From NCBI GenBank assembly GCA_036186865.1, contig AP025071.1:11367254-11431253 (forward strand): a stretch of 64,000 nucleotides of DNA. The letters run 5' to 3'. The DNA comes from Eustoma russellianum. Lineage: Eukaryota; Streptophyta; Magnoliopsida; Gentianales; Gentianaceae. Shown here in pieces: positions 36,543 through 49,159 of this stretch (position 1 is its first letter; every line of letters starts with the position of its first letter). The notes below the pieces were generated by a model. That model was given only the letters and a program-made list of their open reading frames with translations, searched no databases and was not told where the DNA came from. Position numbers and translations under genes: made by a program.

Positions 36543-37596
36543 TCGGAACCCTGCCCGCTAACCGGCTAGTGGGACCGCCGTATGCGTACGCCCTATAGTT
36601 CGTTACCGTGACATTAAGAATGTCAATATATATTTATTTGTTATAATATGTTTGTGTAAAATATATTATAATTGTTGATGTCTTTGCATGGTGCATAGCA
36701 TGGCCTCAGGACCTATGTGATTGACTTAGTCATATTTTTGTTTTGGGTTATTATGGCCTGCGTGCCGCTGTAGTTTTTGTTGTATTTAATTATACAAGTA
36801 GTTAGGTTTTTCTTTATTATTGTAATAAATGAAGAATCAAGCTACAAAAGTGGTGATGGCGACACATACCAAGGACGGGTGGATTCCATGGAGATGGAGG
36901 CACGAGCTCAAGACAAGAAGATATGTATCATTGCAAATGTTGTAATAGGAAGTCTTTCACATAGGGTTTCCTTTATGATCTTCATTTGGTCTCATGAAGA
37001 TCATATTTAGTTTGGCCATGCTATGTCACGTTTACATATTTATCATTTTGTATGAGATGCGTGGATGATAGATTATATATGCATATAGGATGCTACGATA
37101 TAATGATATGCAATGCAAGACATAAAATAAGTTAAACCCTCATTAATAATTTAAGTCTTGATGCCATCCATGTCTTAAACACCTATTAAAACTGGGATTG
37201 TATTAAAGTAGGTATTGCCAAAGCAATGTGCTTTAAACATTCCTAGCTACGTAGGATGAGTAATAGTGCTACTCATATGTTTAAAATTGGTTAGACTTAA
37301 TTGGGCTATCAAAACGGTTTTGGGCCCAAGGCATTAGATGGAATCTAACATACAATGATATATGATGTCATTATTCCATAAATTCTAAGAGTTACATGAG
37401 ATGTAATTGGTAAAGATGTTACCTACCTAAATAACTTAATTTTAAGCATCATGCCAAAGCTGAGTTTAGAATTAAGTCAAATATGGATCTTAGCTCACTA
37501 AAATATTTCTTTTGAGGGTTATGTTTTAGTGAGAGTTTTATAAATTTTAACCTCATTATTAATAAAGTGTTACTTTGCATGTTTTGTAGATCATAA

Positions 37597-40500
37597 ATGG
37601 CTGCTAATAACAATTCCATCTTATCGCTGCGATCAATCCTTGAGAAGGAAAAATTAAAAGAATGTGGGACTAATTTTGTTGACTGGTTTCGAAACTTGAG
37701 AATTGTTCTCAAACAAGAAAAGAAGTCCTACGTGCTCGATGACCCTGTCCCTGAACCCCCTCCTGCTGATGCTTCTGCTGCTGTTAAGAACAAGTATAAG
37801 AAGCATGTGGAAGATTCAAACGACATAGGATGTCTTATGTTGGCAACTATGTGTTCAGGACTTCAGAAAGACCTGGAACACTTAGAAGCTTATGAGATGA
37901 GTGTGCATCTCAAACAAGCTTTCCAACAACAGGCTAGGCAGGATAGGTTCGACACCGCTGTTGCACTTTTTGACTGTAAGATGTCTGAAGGTGAATCTGT
38001 TAGCGCTCATGTTCTGAAGATGAAAGGCTATATAGATCACCTTGCAAGACTTGGATATCCCCTGAGTTTGGAACTCGCCACGGATTTGATCCTACACTCT
38101 TTGCCTAGCAGTTTTTCTCAGTTCGTCATGAACTACAATATGAATAATATGGAAAAGTCCATTCCTGAGCTACATGGTATGCTCAAAACTGCTGAGGGGA
38201 ATATCAAGAAGCCTACCCATGTATTGAGTGTCAATACCAAGCTAATGAAAAGGAAAGCTAAAGGCAAGGGTAAGGCTAAAAGTGCAAAGGGTGCAAAAGG
38301 GGCAAAGGGTCAAGCTAAACCGAAAACTGGTCCCAAGGCAAAGGTTCCTAAGGAAGGAACTTGTTTCCATTGCAACAAGCCTGGGCATTGGAAAAGAAAT
38401 TGTGATGTTTATTTGGAGGAGTTGAAGAAGCTGAAGGGTAGTACGACTACATCTTCAGGTATTTATGTTATAGAAACTAATTTATCTACTTCTTCTTCCT
38501 GGGTATTAGATACTGGATGTGGATCCCATATTTGTACAAATATGCAGGGGCTCAAAAGGAGTAGGATGCTGAAGAAGGGCGAGGTGGACCTACGTGTTGG
38601 CAATAGAGCAAGAGTTGCTGCTATAGCTGTAGGGACCTATGAGCTTGTCTTGCCCAATGGGCTTTTGTTAGTTTTAAACAATTGCTTTTATGTTCCTACT
38701 ATGAGTAGGAATCTTATTTCAGTGTCTGTTTTGGATGATGAAGGTTATTCATTTTTAATTAAAAATAAGAAGTGTTCTATTTTTGATAAAAATGACTTGC
38801 TTTATTGTATTGCAAGTAGTTAAAATGACATTTATGTCCTTAACCTTGATGATTCCAACGACGGTAATATTTATAACATATCTTCAAAGAGAACTAAGCC
38901 AAATGAACTAAACCCTTCATATTTATGGCATTGTCGCCTTAGCCATATAAATGAGAAGCGCGTATCTAAACTCCATCAAGATGGATTATTAGATTCATTT
39001 GATTTTGAATCATTTGAAAATTGCGAGTCTTGTTTGCTTAGAAAGATGACAAAGACTCCTTTTACTGGACATAGTGAAAGGGCTAATGACTTATTAGGCT
39101 TGGTACATACAGATGTATGCGGCCCAATCAGCATTAGTGCCAGGGGAGGATTTCAGTATTTCATTACTTTTACTGATGATTTCAGTAGGTATGGCTATGT
39201 CTACCTAATGAAACATAAACATGAGTCTTTTGAAATGTTTAGAACTTTTCAAAATGAAGTACAAAATCAACTTGGTAAGACAATTAAAACCCTTCGATCA
39301 GATCGAGGTGGTGAATATTTGAGCCAAGAATTTGACCAACATCTAAGAAATTGTGGAATCGTTTCACAGTTGACTCCTCCAGGAACTCCATAATGGAATG
39401 GTGTTTCTGAAAGGAGAAATCGGACTTTATTGGATATGGTTCGATCTATGATGGGTCAAGTAGATCTTCCTTTATCCTTTTGGGGTTATGCCTTGGAGAC
39501 AGCTGCATTCATCTTGAACCGTGTACCATCTAAAGCGGTTGAAAAGACACCATATGAGATGTGGACTGGTAAGAGACCCAGTTTGTCTTTTCTTAAGATT
39601 TGGGGTTGTGAAGCTTATGTGAAAAGATTAATGTCAGATAAGCTAGCTCCAAAATCTATCAAATGTATTTTTGTGGGGTATCCTAAAGAAACTAAAGGGT
39701 ACTATTTCTATATTCCCTCAGAGAACAAAGTGTTTGTTGCTCGAAATGGAGTCTTTTTGGAAAAGGAGTTTCTCTCCAAGAGAACAAGTGGGAGTATAGT
39801 ACAACTTGAGGAAACTCAAGTTCCACAAGATATCGTTGAACCGTCTTTAGAGACGATTTCAGAACCACAAACAGTTGTGGAGCCTGAAAATGTAACACAA
39901 GTCCAACGCAGATCTGATAGGATACATCGTCAGCCAGAGAGATACGGATTTCTTGTGACTGATGATAGTGAAGTTATGCTCATAGATCAAGATGAGCCTA
40001 CTTCCTATCAGGAAGCTGTGTCAGGTCCAGATTCAGATAAATGGCTTGGAGCCATGAATTCTGAGATGCAATCCATGTTTGATAACCAAGTTTGGTCTTT
40101 AATTGATCCTCCAGAGGGTATTAAGACTATTGATTGCAAATGGGTTTTCAAGAAGAAAACTGACATGGATGGAAATGTGCAAACCTACAAAGCAAGGCTT
40201 GTGGCTAAAGGTTTCAAGCAAACTCATGGTATAGACTATGATGAAACCTTTTCACCAGTAGCTATGCTTAAGTCTATTCGAATTCTCCTTGCCATTGCAG
40301 CATACTATGATTATGAGATATGGCAAATGGATGTCAAAACTGCTTTCCTTAATGGAAATTTACTCGAGGATGTGTACATGACACAACCTGAGGGTTTTGT
40401 AAATCCTGAGAATTCAAAGAAGGTTTGCAAGCTTCAAAGGTCCATCTATGGATTGAAGCAAGCATCTCGAAGCTGGAATCTTCGTTTTGATGAAACAGTT

Positions 40501-41565
40501 AAGAACTTTGGTTTCATCAAGAATGAAGATGAACCTTGTGTTTACAAGATGGTCAGTGGGAGTGCAGTAGTGTTTCTGGTCTTATATGTGGATGACATAT
40601 TACTTATTGGGAATGATATCCCTACCTTGCAAAAGGTTAAGGCTTGGTTAGGGAATTCATTTTCAATGAAGGACTTGGGTGAGGCTACCTATATCCTTGG
40701 TATCAAGATCTATAGAGATAGATCTAAAAGGATAATAGGCTTGAGTCAGAGTACATACATAGATAAAATGTTGAAGAGGTTCAACATGCAAGAGTCCAAG
40801 AAAGGATTCTTGCCTATGTCTCATGGCATTCATCTTAGCAAGAATCAATGTCCTCAGACATCTGATGAGCGAGATCGAATGAATAAAATTCCTTATGCTT
40901 CTGCTATAGGATCGATCATGTATGCCATGTTATGTACTAGACCAGATGTCTCATATCCATTGAGCACAACAAGTAGATATCAAGCTGACCCTGGTGAAGG
41001 TCACTGGACAGCTGTCAAGAATATTCTTAAGTACCTCAGAAGGACTAAAGAAGTATTCTTGGTTTATGGAGGTTTGGATGACGAGTTAGTTGTAAATGGT
41101 TACACAGATGCTAGCTTCCAAACCGACATAGATGATTTCAGATCGCAGTCCGGTTTTGTATTCACATTGAATGGTGGAGATGTTAGTTGGAAGAGTTCAA
41201 AACAAAGCAATGTGGCTGATTCTACAACAGAGGCTGAGTATATAGCAGCATCAGATGCAGCTAAAGAAGCAGTTTGGTTGAAGAAGTTCATCACTGAGCT
41301 AGGAGTGGTACCTAGCATTGCAAATCCTGTGGACATTTATTGTGACAACAATGGTGCCATAGCACAAGCAAAAGAGCCTAGGTCTCATCAGAGATCTAAA
41401 CATATACTCAGACGCTACCATCTCATTCGAGACATCATCGATAGAGGAGATGTCAAGATATGCAAAGTTGACACAAACGATAACATAGCGGATCCATTGA
41501 CTAAGCATCTCTCACGGGTCAAGCATGATCAGCACACTAGATCTATGGGTCTCAAATATTTGTAG
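37597..41565 (+). pseudogene. Copia gag-pol, single frame with two nonsense codons
   Basis: One frame of 1322 codons plus stop. Gag is UBN2-like at about 1-250, with a Lys/Gly-rich linker. The CCHC knuckle has C256, C259, H264 and C269. Protease: VLDTGCGSHI with Asp305. Pre-integrase segment WHCRLSHI...CESCLLRK. The integrase core has LVHTDVCGP, SDRGGEY and VSERRNRT (D, D, E residues). RT carries MDVKTAFLNG and YVDD at 997-1000. RNase H has TDASF and STTEAEYIAA. Only TAA at codon 409 (38821) and TAA at codon 599 (39391) interrupt it; the frame is otherwise continuous. The first stop lies between protease and integrase and the second lies inside integrase, so a functional Pol is not expected from this copy. 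Confidence 0.93.
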
Positions 41566-41574
41566 GCCTAGTGC

Positions 41575-41585
41575 AAGTGGGAGAT
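41575..41585 (+). other. Polypurine tract
   Basis: AAGTGGGAGAT lies directly before the 3' LTR (TGTTAGTG at 41586), where plus-strand DNA synthesis is primed. Confidence 0.85.
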
Positions 41586-43029
41586 TGTTAGTGTATGTGC
41601 CCTAGGCCATGATTTGGATATTTATGTTATGCATTTATTATTAATAAAAGAGGTTTTATTATCATTATTGTTGGTTAGTATGTTACACAATTTTGATATA
41701 TGTCCCTGATTCATTATTGTTATAGAGATAAAATAATTTATAATCAGTATGAGTATTGATTTGATAATCATGAGATGATTATGTGTATGGTGATACGAAT
41801 CAATCTCATAGATACTTGTTAGAGAACAGTGTATTGGATAGACCCATCATGAGATTACTACATGGATTAGCGTCATAAGTAAATCTCATGATAGTCATGT
41901 TTTAATCCTTTGACTTGAGATTGTCATAGTTTCCAACATAAGGACTATTATATTTTGACATGATCAAACGTTATTCGTGACTGGATAATAATAAAGGTCA
42001 TGATTGAATGTGATAGAAATTATGTAGAGGATATTGAACAATCAAGATAGAATTTGTCCCTCTCTTTTGAGAGTGATATCTTTGGGCCCCTCGATTAGTG
42101 AGACTGTGAAATGCATGGCCGTGCTCAAATGATTTGATAGTGTGATCAATATCATTTGTTTTATCAGTCTACTTAGAGATCGAGTAATCATATGTTTGAA
42201 CAATATAAGTATGACGCTGACCATGACTTATGTTCAAACTAGATATCGTGTGACAAAGGGATTAATGCATGTACTATTATTAGGCTAGTTGGACTTTACT
42301 CGTATTAATTGGGTAGTCGTAATGCCTTGCTAGAGGCCAATTACGACTTGTTGGTTTAATAGCGATTTAATCAACTGCCAATTAATATGGGCCTATCGGG
42401 TCACACACAAGAATGCGTATGGCTGAGATTAATAATATTAATAATATTAATATTGGATATTAATTATTATTATTATTATTATTATTATTATCGTTTTTAA
42501 TATTAATAATATTAATATTGGATATTAATTATTATTATTATTAATTTCATTTTTTGTGTATATATATTTATATCATCGGATAATAACAGAGAATCCATAT
42601 TTGATATGGATTTTGATTAGTGTTATCTAATCCTAACAGAATCCGTATTTGATGCGGATTATGATAGTTATTAACCAATCCGATCAGGAATCAGATTTGA
42701 TATCTATATATATGTACGGAGCATGGTGTATCTCGTACACCACACAACCAGTAGAAAACGAAAGGGCAAGAATCGTTTTTGTGAAAACCGAATTCTTCAG
42801 CCGCGCCGTTTGAAGAGCTAGCACTCCGGGCGGAAGCGTTCGTGTGGATACCGACAGAGGGTGATCGAATTTTCGCACCTTTTCATCTGCAGATTTCGAA
42901 TCTACGGAGGTACTTTTTGATTTCTTTTGTCGAATTAAACGAACAACATGGATCCTTGGTAGGAAATCAGAGATCAATTTTTGTTTTCCGCTGCGCGTTT
43001 TTGCAGTGATCTCGTTCGATTTCCTAACA
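41586..43029 (+). repeat. 3' LTR of the 8.6-kb copia element
   Basis: 1444 bp, TGTTAGTGTATG to CCTAACA. It is longer than the 5' LTR mostly through extra ATT units near 42464-42490. Confidence 0.9.
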
Positions 43030-43491
43030 ATTTCAGTCAAATTTGTCAATAAAATCAATATCCGTCTACATACACTTTTCCATCAAAGTGCCCTTATGTT
43101 TTAAAACGATGTGTAATCATAGTAGGTTGGATGAATACGGATGCAACTTCAATAGAGTGTGCACTTACTTTTCGTAATTGTTTGTCAAACAATAATGAGA
43201 TTAATGGGGGAAAAACACGCACTTCAAAGAAAGAGGCTAATATGCAGGCTCTCAAGCTTTGATGCTATGGGTTGTATGGGTTGTAAAAATGAACTGCTTG
43301 AATGAACCTGTTCATTGAATTAATCTTGCAAAACAGACAAAAACTGAAGGTCTCCACAGTTTTTTTTTCTTGAGAGAACATTCCGATGCTTATGTCAGTT
43401 AAGAGATTTAGGAGTAAGCGTCTTTAGAAAAATTCCCAAGTCCGTAAGTATGAAATTGGTTTCCGCTCCCTTACATGTTGATAGCAAGCTA
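43030..43491. other. Unassigned spacer between two copia elements
   Basis: About 460 bp without coding frames or repeats that I recognise. It is contiguous with 55051 once the family-S element is removed (flanks joined at CTATT), so it is the older host or transposon sequence. Confidence 0.5.
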
Positions 43492-44464
43492 CTATTTGTA
43501 GGATCTGCAAGGCACCACTAGAAGGGGGGTTGAATAGATGGTGCGGAAAGTGTGCTTTTTAAAATTTCTTTAAACTTGAACAATTCAAGTTCTGAAAACA
43601 GATTCTGTTTTCAGGACCAGTTTTAAAACGTTTTTAAAACTAGGTTAGAGGTCTCCAAAAATTATGAAATTTTGAAATAACTTAGCCTCAGATGTTATGA
43701 GGGTCCCCTAAAAATTTCAAATTAAAATTCAACCTGTAACCCCTTCAAAAACCGTTGGTAATCAGATTGTGCAAATCTGCCAGAAACGGTAGATGGTTTT
43801 GAAAAACTAATTCCTATTTGTGTGAACGTCCAAATGCTCTGAAAATTTGACCACTAACTCTTTATATACTATATTTAAATGGGTTAAAACAGTTTTGGAA
43901 AATTCTTTTGGGAAGTAGGTCAACTACAGTCAAAGTCTCAACCTTTGCAAGTCTGAAAATCAGACTGCACTAGTCTCAGAACTTTTGATGTTTGATTGAC
44001 TTATACTTATCCAAAAGGGTTGAAACTTGTCCCAAATTAACCCTAGAACGTGTAAGTATATTTCTGGAAATTTTCGTAATTTTTGAAAAACGTTTACTAT
44101 TTTTACGGATGCGAACAAGACGGGTAAACAGTGCAGTAACTGAAAAGTAAATGCAGAAAGTAAATGGCACCAAGAATTTTATACTGGTTCGGTTATAAAC
44201 AACCTATTCCAGTCTTCAAGGAACACCTTCCTTGGTTCACACTAATCACACACACGCAGTACACCTTACCGCAGGGTTGATAGAGTTACACCTAACTCCA
44301 ATCCTTTACAAATCTTGTATTGTAGGTACAATTCGCACGAACACCACCACCTTGCTAGAGTGAAGATTGCTCACACCTTGATCAATCTTTTACAAAGATA
44401 TATGAATGGTGGTTTATCTCAAGCCTATTCAAGATTGAAAGATATGAAAACAATAGGCTTTACA

Positions 44465-44474
44465 NNNNNNNNNN
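44465..44474. other. Assembly gap (10 N) with duplicated flanks
   Basis: The 21 bp at 44444-44464 are repeated exactly at 44475-44495. The sister LTR has that sequence once. The gap is therefore an unmerged overlap, not missing DNA. Confidence 0.95.
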
Positions 44475-45097
44475 ATGAAAACAATAGGCTTTACAAGAAA
44501 AGAGAAAGAAAAGAAGATGTAGAAGAAGAAGAGCTTGGCTTTTTGATCTCTTTGAAATGCAATGCTTGTAGTTGTTTTGTTTGCTCTCTTCTCTTCTCTT
44601 TTTAACATTGCAGCCGTCCTCTTAGGGTTGTCTCCTCCTCTTGAAAATTGTCTTTTAAGTCCTTGAGAGAGTGTAAAACATCATTGTGACAAGGCCTTGC
44701 TTACTTGGCATCTTCTTATTGGATGATCATTTAGTCTTCGCTTACTTGACACCTCCTTATTAGTTCAACATTGTCATCATGATGACATGGAAAAAATCTG
44801 AGATATACACTTTAACATGTGCCAAAAATCAATCACAAAATCATTCCATAATTTAAGAAATACACCATGAATTGCAAGACAAAGAAAGTCTTCCAAATCC
44901 TATGAAAATTTCGTCCATTAAGTCACATTGCCATGCTGAATTTTCAACATGTGCATCCTTCCTTTTCTTTCAAAATAATACCAATTATTCTTTGATTTTT
45001 CATCATAAAAATGAATCAACAATTTATGGTAAGTATTGCTACCAATTAAGAGATGAACTTGGACACAAATAAGCACTAAAATTCGGCCACACCATGT

Positions 45098-45126
45098 ACA
45101 CATGCTGAAAAATTTTCAGCATGTGT
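45098..45126. repeat. 29-nt perfect palindrome in the family-S 3' LTR
   Basis: The half-site ACACATGCTGAAAA is followed by one central A and its exact reverse complement. The same element is at 53555-53583 in the other LTR. A weaker relative lies at 45263-45283. Confidence 0.9.
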
Positions 45127-46588
45127 GATATGTGAAATATCACCATTTATTTGTTTAAACATTATTCAAAACCTTACCATACCTTCTTCTAATCAATCAC
45201 CTAATAAAAGATGACAAAATATGTCCCATTTAAGACCTAAAAATCGGCCAACTCAAGTTTAGTATGCTGAACTTTTCAGCATGTGACATAAGAGAGATAT
45301 ATGTTGAATTCTTACCATTTGTAGCTTTTCTCTTCAATTCACCAACAATGTATGATTGATCCTTGACCAATCAATATGCCAACAAAGCTCTACATGTGCT
45401 CCAAATCAGCTGTATGTGACGTTATATGATGTGTATACATGTGCTGAAATTTATTTTTGTTAACTTTGTAAAGTAGTGCACATTTAATAATACACACATG
45501 TAATATTCCAATCAGCCCTTAATTTAATTTTCTAGAACACTTTAAGATGTATATCATATGTAAAAAGTGCCTAGATACGTGTCACATGATGCACAAGAAA
45601 AACGTTCCATGTTATGTGCGTAGAAAACCGAATTTTCGATATTTATCGATTACCCGATTTTTCTCTAATTTAAATTCCAACTTTTGCACATGTTATATAT
45701 ATTATGTTATACATAATATATATAATATATACTTTAAATCTCAGCACTTGGCTGGTTTAAAGTGGTACCATTAACATGTGACAAAAATTAAACTTGGAAT
45801 CTTCACATTTTGGCCTTAATGTGGAGTAATTTGTGTGTGCCAACATGGAAAGTATTTTTGGCTGATTATTATGTCATGTGCACGAAATTTACATTATATT
45901 TTGATGTATATGGGCTGGCCATTTATTTATGGCAAGTACGTGACACGTTGGCAAAGTTTCGGTATTCGCCCGATACGACAAATTTCGGTTTAGAACCTTT
46001 TATCGTGTCGTATTTGATTTGTCATCACCATATCTTATATCATATGATATAAGACCTGAATATACTCATAAATATGAGTTAAGTATACTGGTGTGTCGTT
46101 AACGTACGTACGTAAAATATATAACGTGTCGGTAGTACGTTGGAATACATGTGTATGTGCCTTTATTTAAAAAATCTGAAAATATATGTAGTGTATATAT
46201 ATATATGGCGTGTGTATTAAAGATGGGGAGGAGGAGAAGACTTTCCTTCTTTAGCTTTGTTGCCTTTGTGCCTTTTCCAAATGAATCTTCCTTTAATGAA
46301 CTACTTAGTTTATCAAACTAAGTACTTCACTTAATGAACTAGTTTAGTTCATTAGTGGTGGCACCTGAAAATAGTATAAACACAACAAATGTTTGCCATA
46401 TGATGTAAGCTTTAATGCTTAATGGCTCGTTAGTACGGCAACATAGTATATAAGTTAAATAAGGCAAGTAATGGCAAGATATCATGCATTCATGTACACG
46501 TTTATATATATATTTATGCACGTTTATATATTTATGTATACATTCAAGATACTTATTTTGAAATCACTCAAACCCCCTTATCTTTACA

Positions 46589-46602
46589 ATCTCCCCCTTT
46601 TG
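46589..46602 (-). other. Polypurine tract of the family-S element
   Basis: The complement reads TCAAAAGGGGGAGAT directly before the 3' LTR start. Two further AAGGGGGAG tracts occur at 46646-46654 and 46701-46709. Confidence 0.85.
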
Positions 46603-46718
46603 ATGATTTTCAAAATAATTTGTGTACATGATTTAAATGCTATCTCTCCCCCTTGAATTGTGCGCAAATTTGAAATTTGAATTTCGAATTTCAAATCCGG
46701 CTCCCCCTTGATTTGTGC

Positions 46719-46758
46719 AATTAAGATCAATCAGTGTCAATTAAGATCAATCAGTGTC
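46719..46758. repeat. 20-bp direct repeat, two copies
   Basis: AATTAAGATCAATCAGTGTC is present at 46719-46738 and again at 46739-46758, in the short untranslated stretch between RNase H and the PPT. Confidence 0.95.
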
Positions 46759-46855
46759 TCTCTCCCCTTAAATCATGCTTTTCTCGCCCCCTTTATTTTG
46801 GAAAGTAAATCAAAAGATGCCTGTCAAAAAGGAAAGTAAAGCAAATAATGTCAAA

Positions 46856-47581
46856 TCAAATCATATCAACGGGAATCATGCCTAATTTTGAGCGAAGAGA
46901 TTCATATGTGGCTTGATTTAAGGCCTTTGTAAATATATCCGCTACTTGTGATTCTGTGCGTACGTGATCTATGACAATATTACCATTGTTAACGTGATCA
47001 CGAAGAAAGTGATAGCGAACTTCTATATGCTTAGCCTTAGAGTGTAACACGGGGTTCTTAGACAAATTTATTGCACTCATACTATCACAATATATAGGAA
47101 TTTTATTTACGGTAATTCCAAAGTCCGAAAGTTGTTGTTTTATCCACAACAACTGTGTGCAACAAAGGCTAAGAGCCATGTACTCAGCCTCAGTAGTGGA
47201 CAAAGCAACACTTGCTTGCTTTTTGGAAAACCATGAAATAAGGGAATTTCCTATAAATTGGCAAGTTCCGCTCGTGCTTTTTCTATCTATTTTGCAGCCA
47301 CCATAGTCTGCATCAGTGTAAGCATGCAAGTCAAATGTAGAATCCTTATCGTACCAAAGACCTAAGGTGGGCGTATGTTTAATATAACGGAATATTCTTT
47401 TTACTGCATTTAAGTGTGACACCTTAGGTTGACTTTGAAAACGAGCACACATGCATACACTAAACATGATGTCAGGCCTACTAGCAGTTAAATATAGCAA
47501 AGATCCTATCATAGATCGATATAATCCATTATCAACGTCTTTACCATGTTCGTCTTTGTCTAATTTAGTAGTGACACTCAT
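46856..47581 (-). pseudogene. Family-S copia RNase H and RT C-terminus
   Basis: Continues Pol after a one-base frame change near 47585-47600. Motifs: GSLLYLTASRPDIMFSVC, YTDADYGGCKIDRKSTSGTC, ALSTTEAEYMALS, IYCDSMSAINL and ADIFTKAL. The acidic residues of the copia RNase H are all present. The stop is at 46856 (PVDMI end). Confidence 0.92.
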
Positions 47582-49157
47582 AGGGGTTAGGGGATGGTTT
47601 CAAATTTTCAAAATTAAACTTTTTGATCATGTCATTAACATATTTTGCTTGGCTTATATGAATTCCTTTACTCGTTTGCTTAATCTGTAAGCCAAGAAAA
47701 TAATTAAGTTCACCAACCATAGACATTTCAAATTCAGATTTCATGCAATTTTCAAAATCTTTAACAAGTCTATGTGAGGTAGAGCCAAAAATAATGTCAT
47801 CTACGTAGATTTGAATAATAAGTAAATCTGATTTTTCTTGTTTCAAAAATAGTGTACTATCTATAGTACCATGTTTAAAATTATTTTCTAAAAAGAAAGT
47901 AGCAAAATGATCATACCATGCTCTCGGTGCTTGCTTTAGGCCATATAGTGCCTTCTTTAGTTTGTACACGTGATCTGGATGTTTCAAATCTTCAAAACCG
48001 GGTGGTTGCTTCACGTATACTTCTTCTTGTATGAATCCGTTTAGGAAAGCACTTTTTACATCCATTTGATATAATTTAAAATCTTTCATGCAAGCAATAG
48101 CAAGTAATAGTCGTATAGCTTCTAGACGTGCTACGGGTGCGAATGTTTCATCATAGTCAATTCCTTCTTCTTGATTATATCCTTGTGCAACAAGTCTCGC
48201 TTTATTTCTAACAACCTTTCCTTCTTCATTCATTTTATTCCTAAATACCCACTTTGTGCCTATAATAGTCTTATCTTGCGGTCGTGGCACTAAATCCCAT
48301 ACATCATTTCTAACGAATTGATTAAGTTCGTCAAGCATAGCATCAATCCAAGATGAATCACTCAAAGCATCATGCACATTTTTGGGCTCAATTTCAGAAA
48401 TCATAGCATGAAATTCATTTATTTCATCCGAAGTGATTCTTCTACGTGGTCGCACACCGTGAGTGAGGTCGCCTATGATGAGATCATGTGGGTGATCTCT
48501 ATGCCATCTTGGTTGATTATTTTCTAAGTTATCATGCATTTCTATGTGATCATGTACTTCTTGTGTGTCATTCATATTATGCATATCAAAAGAATCATCA
48601 TCTTCATTCAAAACGGGTTTCAATTCAAAATCATCGTCATATTCCTTATCTTTATCAATCTCACCAAATTCATTGAATTTAACATGAATAGATTCTATAA
48701 TTTGTCTAGTGAGAGGATCATAACATCTATATGCCTTTGAATTTATAGAATATCCAACAAAAATGCACTCAATTGATTTGGATTCAAATTTATCTAAATT
48801 ATCTTTTGTATTCAAGACAAAACATTTGCATCCAAACACACGAAAATAGTCAATCTTAGGCATGCGATCATTCAAAATCTCATACGGCGTCTTGTTTATT
48901 TTCTTTCTTATAGATAGGAGATTTACAATATAGCATGCACAATTTACGGCTTCCGCCCACAGAAATCTAGGCAATTTATTTTCGCAAAGCATAGTTCTAG
49001 CGATTTCTTGTAATGTACGATTCTTTCTTTCTACTACTCCATTTAGTTGTGGAGTTCTAGGTGGCGAAAACTCATGTTTAATTCCTTTTTCTTCACAAAA
49101 CGAAATCATCTCTTTGTTTTTAAACTCACCGCCTCTATCGCTTCTTATCCTTTTCAC
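47565..49157 (-). pseudogene. Family-S copia integrase C-terminal part and reverse transcriptase
   Basis: 530 codons open. The integrase second Asp is in RIRSDRGGEF and the Glu region is NGVVERKNRTL. The integrase C-terminus follows (FVGYSINSKAYRCYDP). RT begins around WVFRNKMNEEGK and holds DVKSAFLNGF, LKKALYGLKQAPRAWY and YVDD (about 47795-47806). It overlaps the next frame by 17 bp in a C-rich stretch, so one base is missing or extra. The frame to its N-terminal side also shifts at about 49170. Confidence 0.93.
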
Positions 49158-49159
49158 AT

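Larger units (their letters stand above)
34392..43029 (+). mobile_element. Ty1/copia retrotransposon, near intact (8.6 kb)
   Basis: Order: 5' LTR 34392-35822, PBS 35824-35834, long leader to 37596, gag-pol frame 37597-41565, PPT 41575-41585, 3' LTR 41586-43029. By eye the two LTRs differ at roughly ten substitutions plus a change in ATT copy number, so the insertion is recent. The 5' LTR begins TC instead of TG. The 5-bp flanks (ATTAT left, ATTTC right) do not match, so no clean TSD is visible. It sits divergently upstream of the kinase gene. Confidence 0.92.
43497..46588 (-). repeat. 3' LTR of the family-S element (contains assembly gap)
   Basis: 3092 bp including 10 N. It aligns end to end with 51982-55045. 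The excess length is mainly the N run plus a 21-bp repeat flanking it. Confidence 0.95.
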
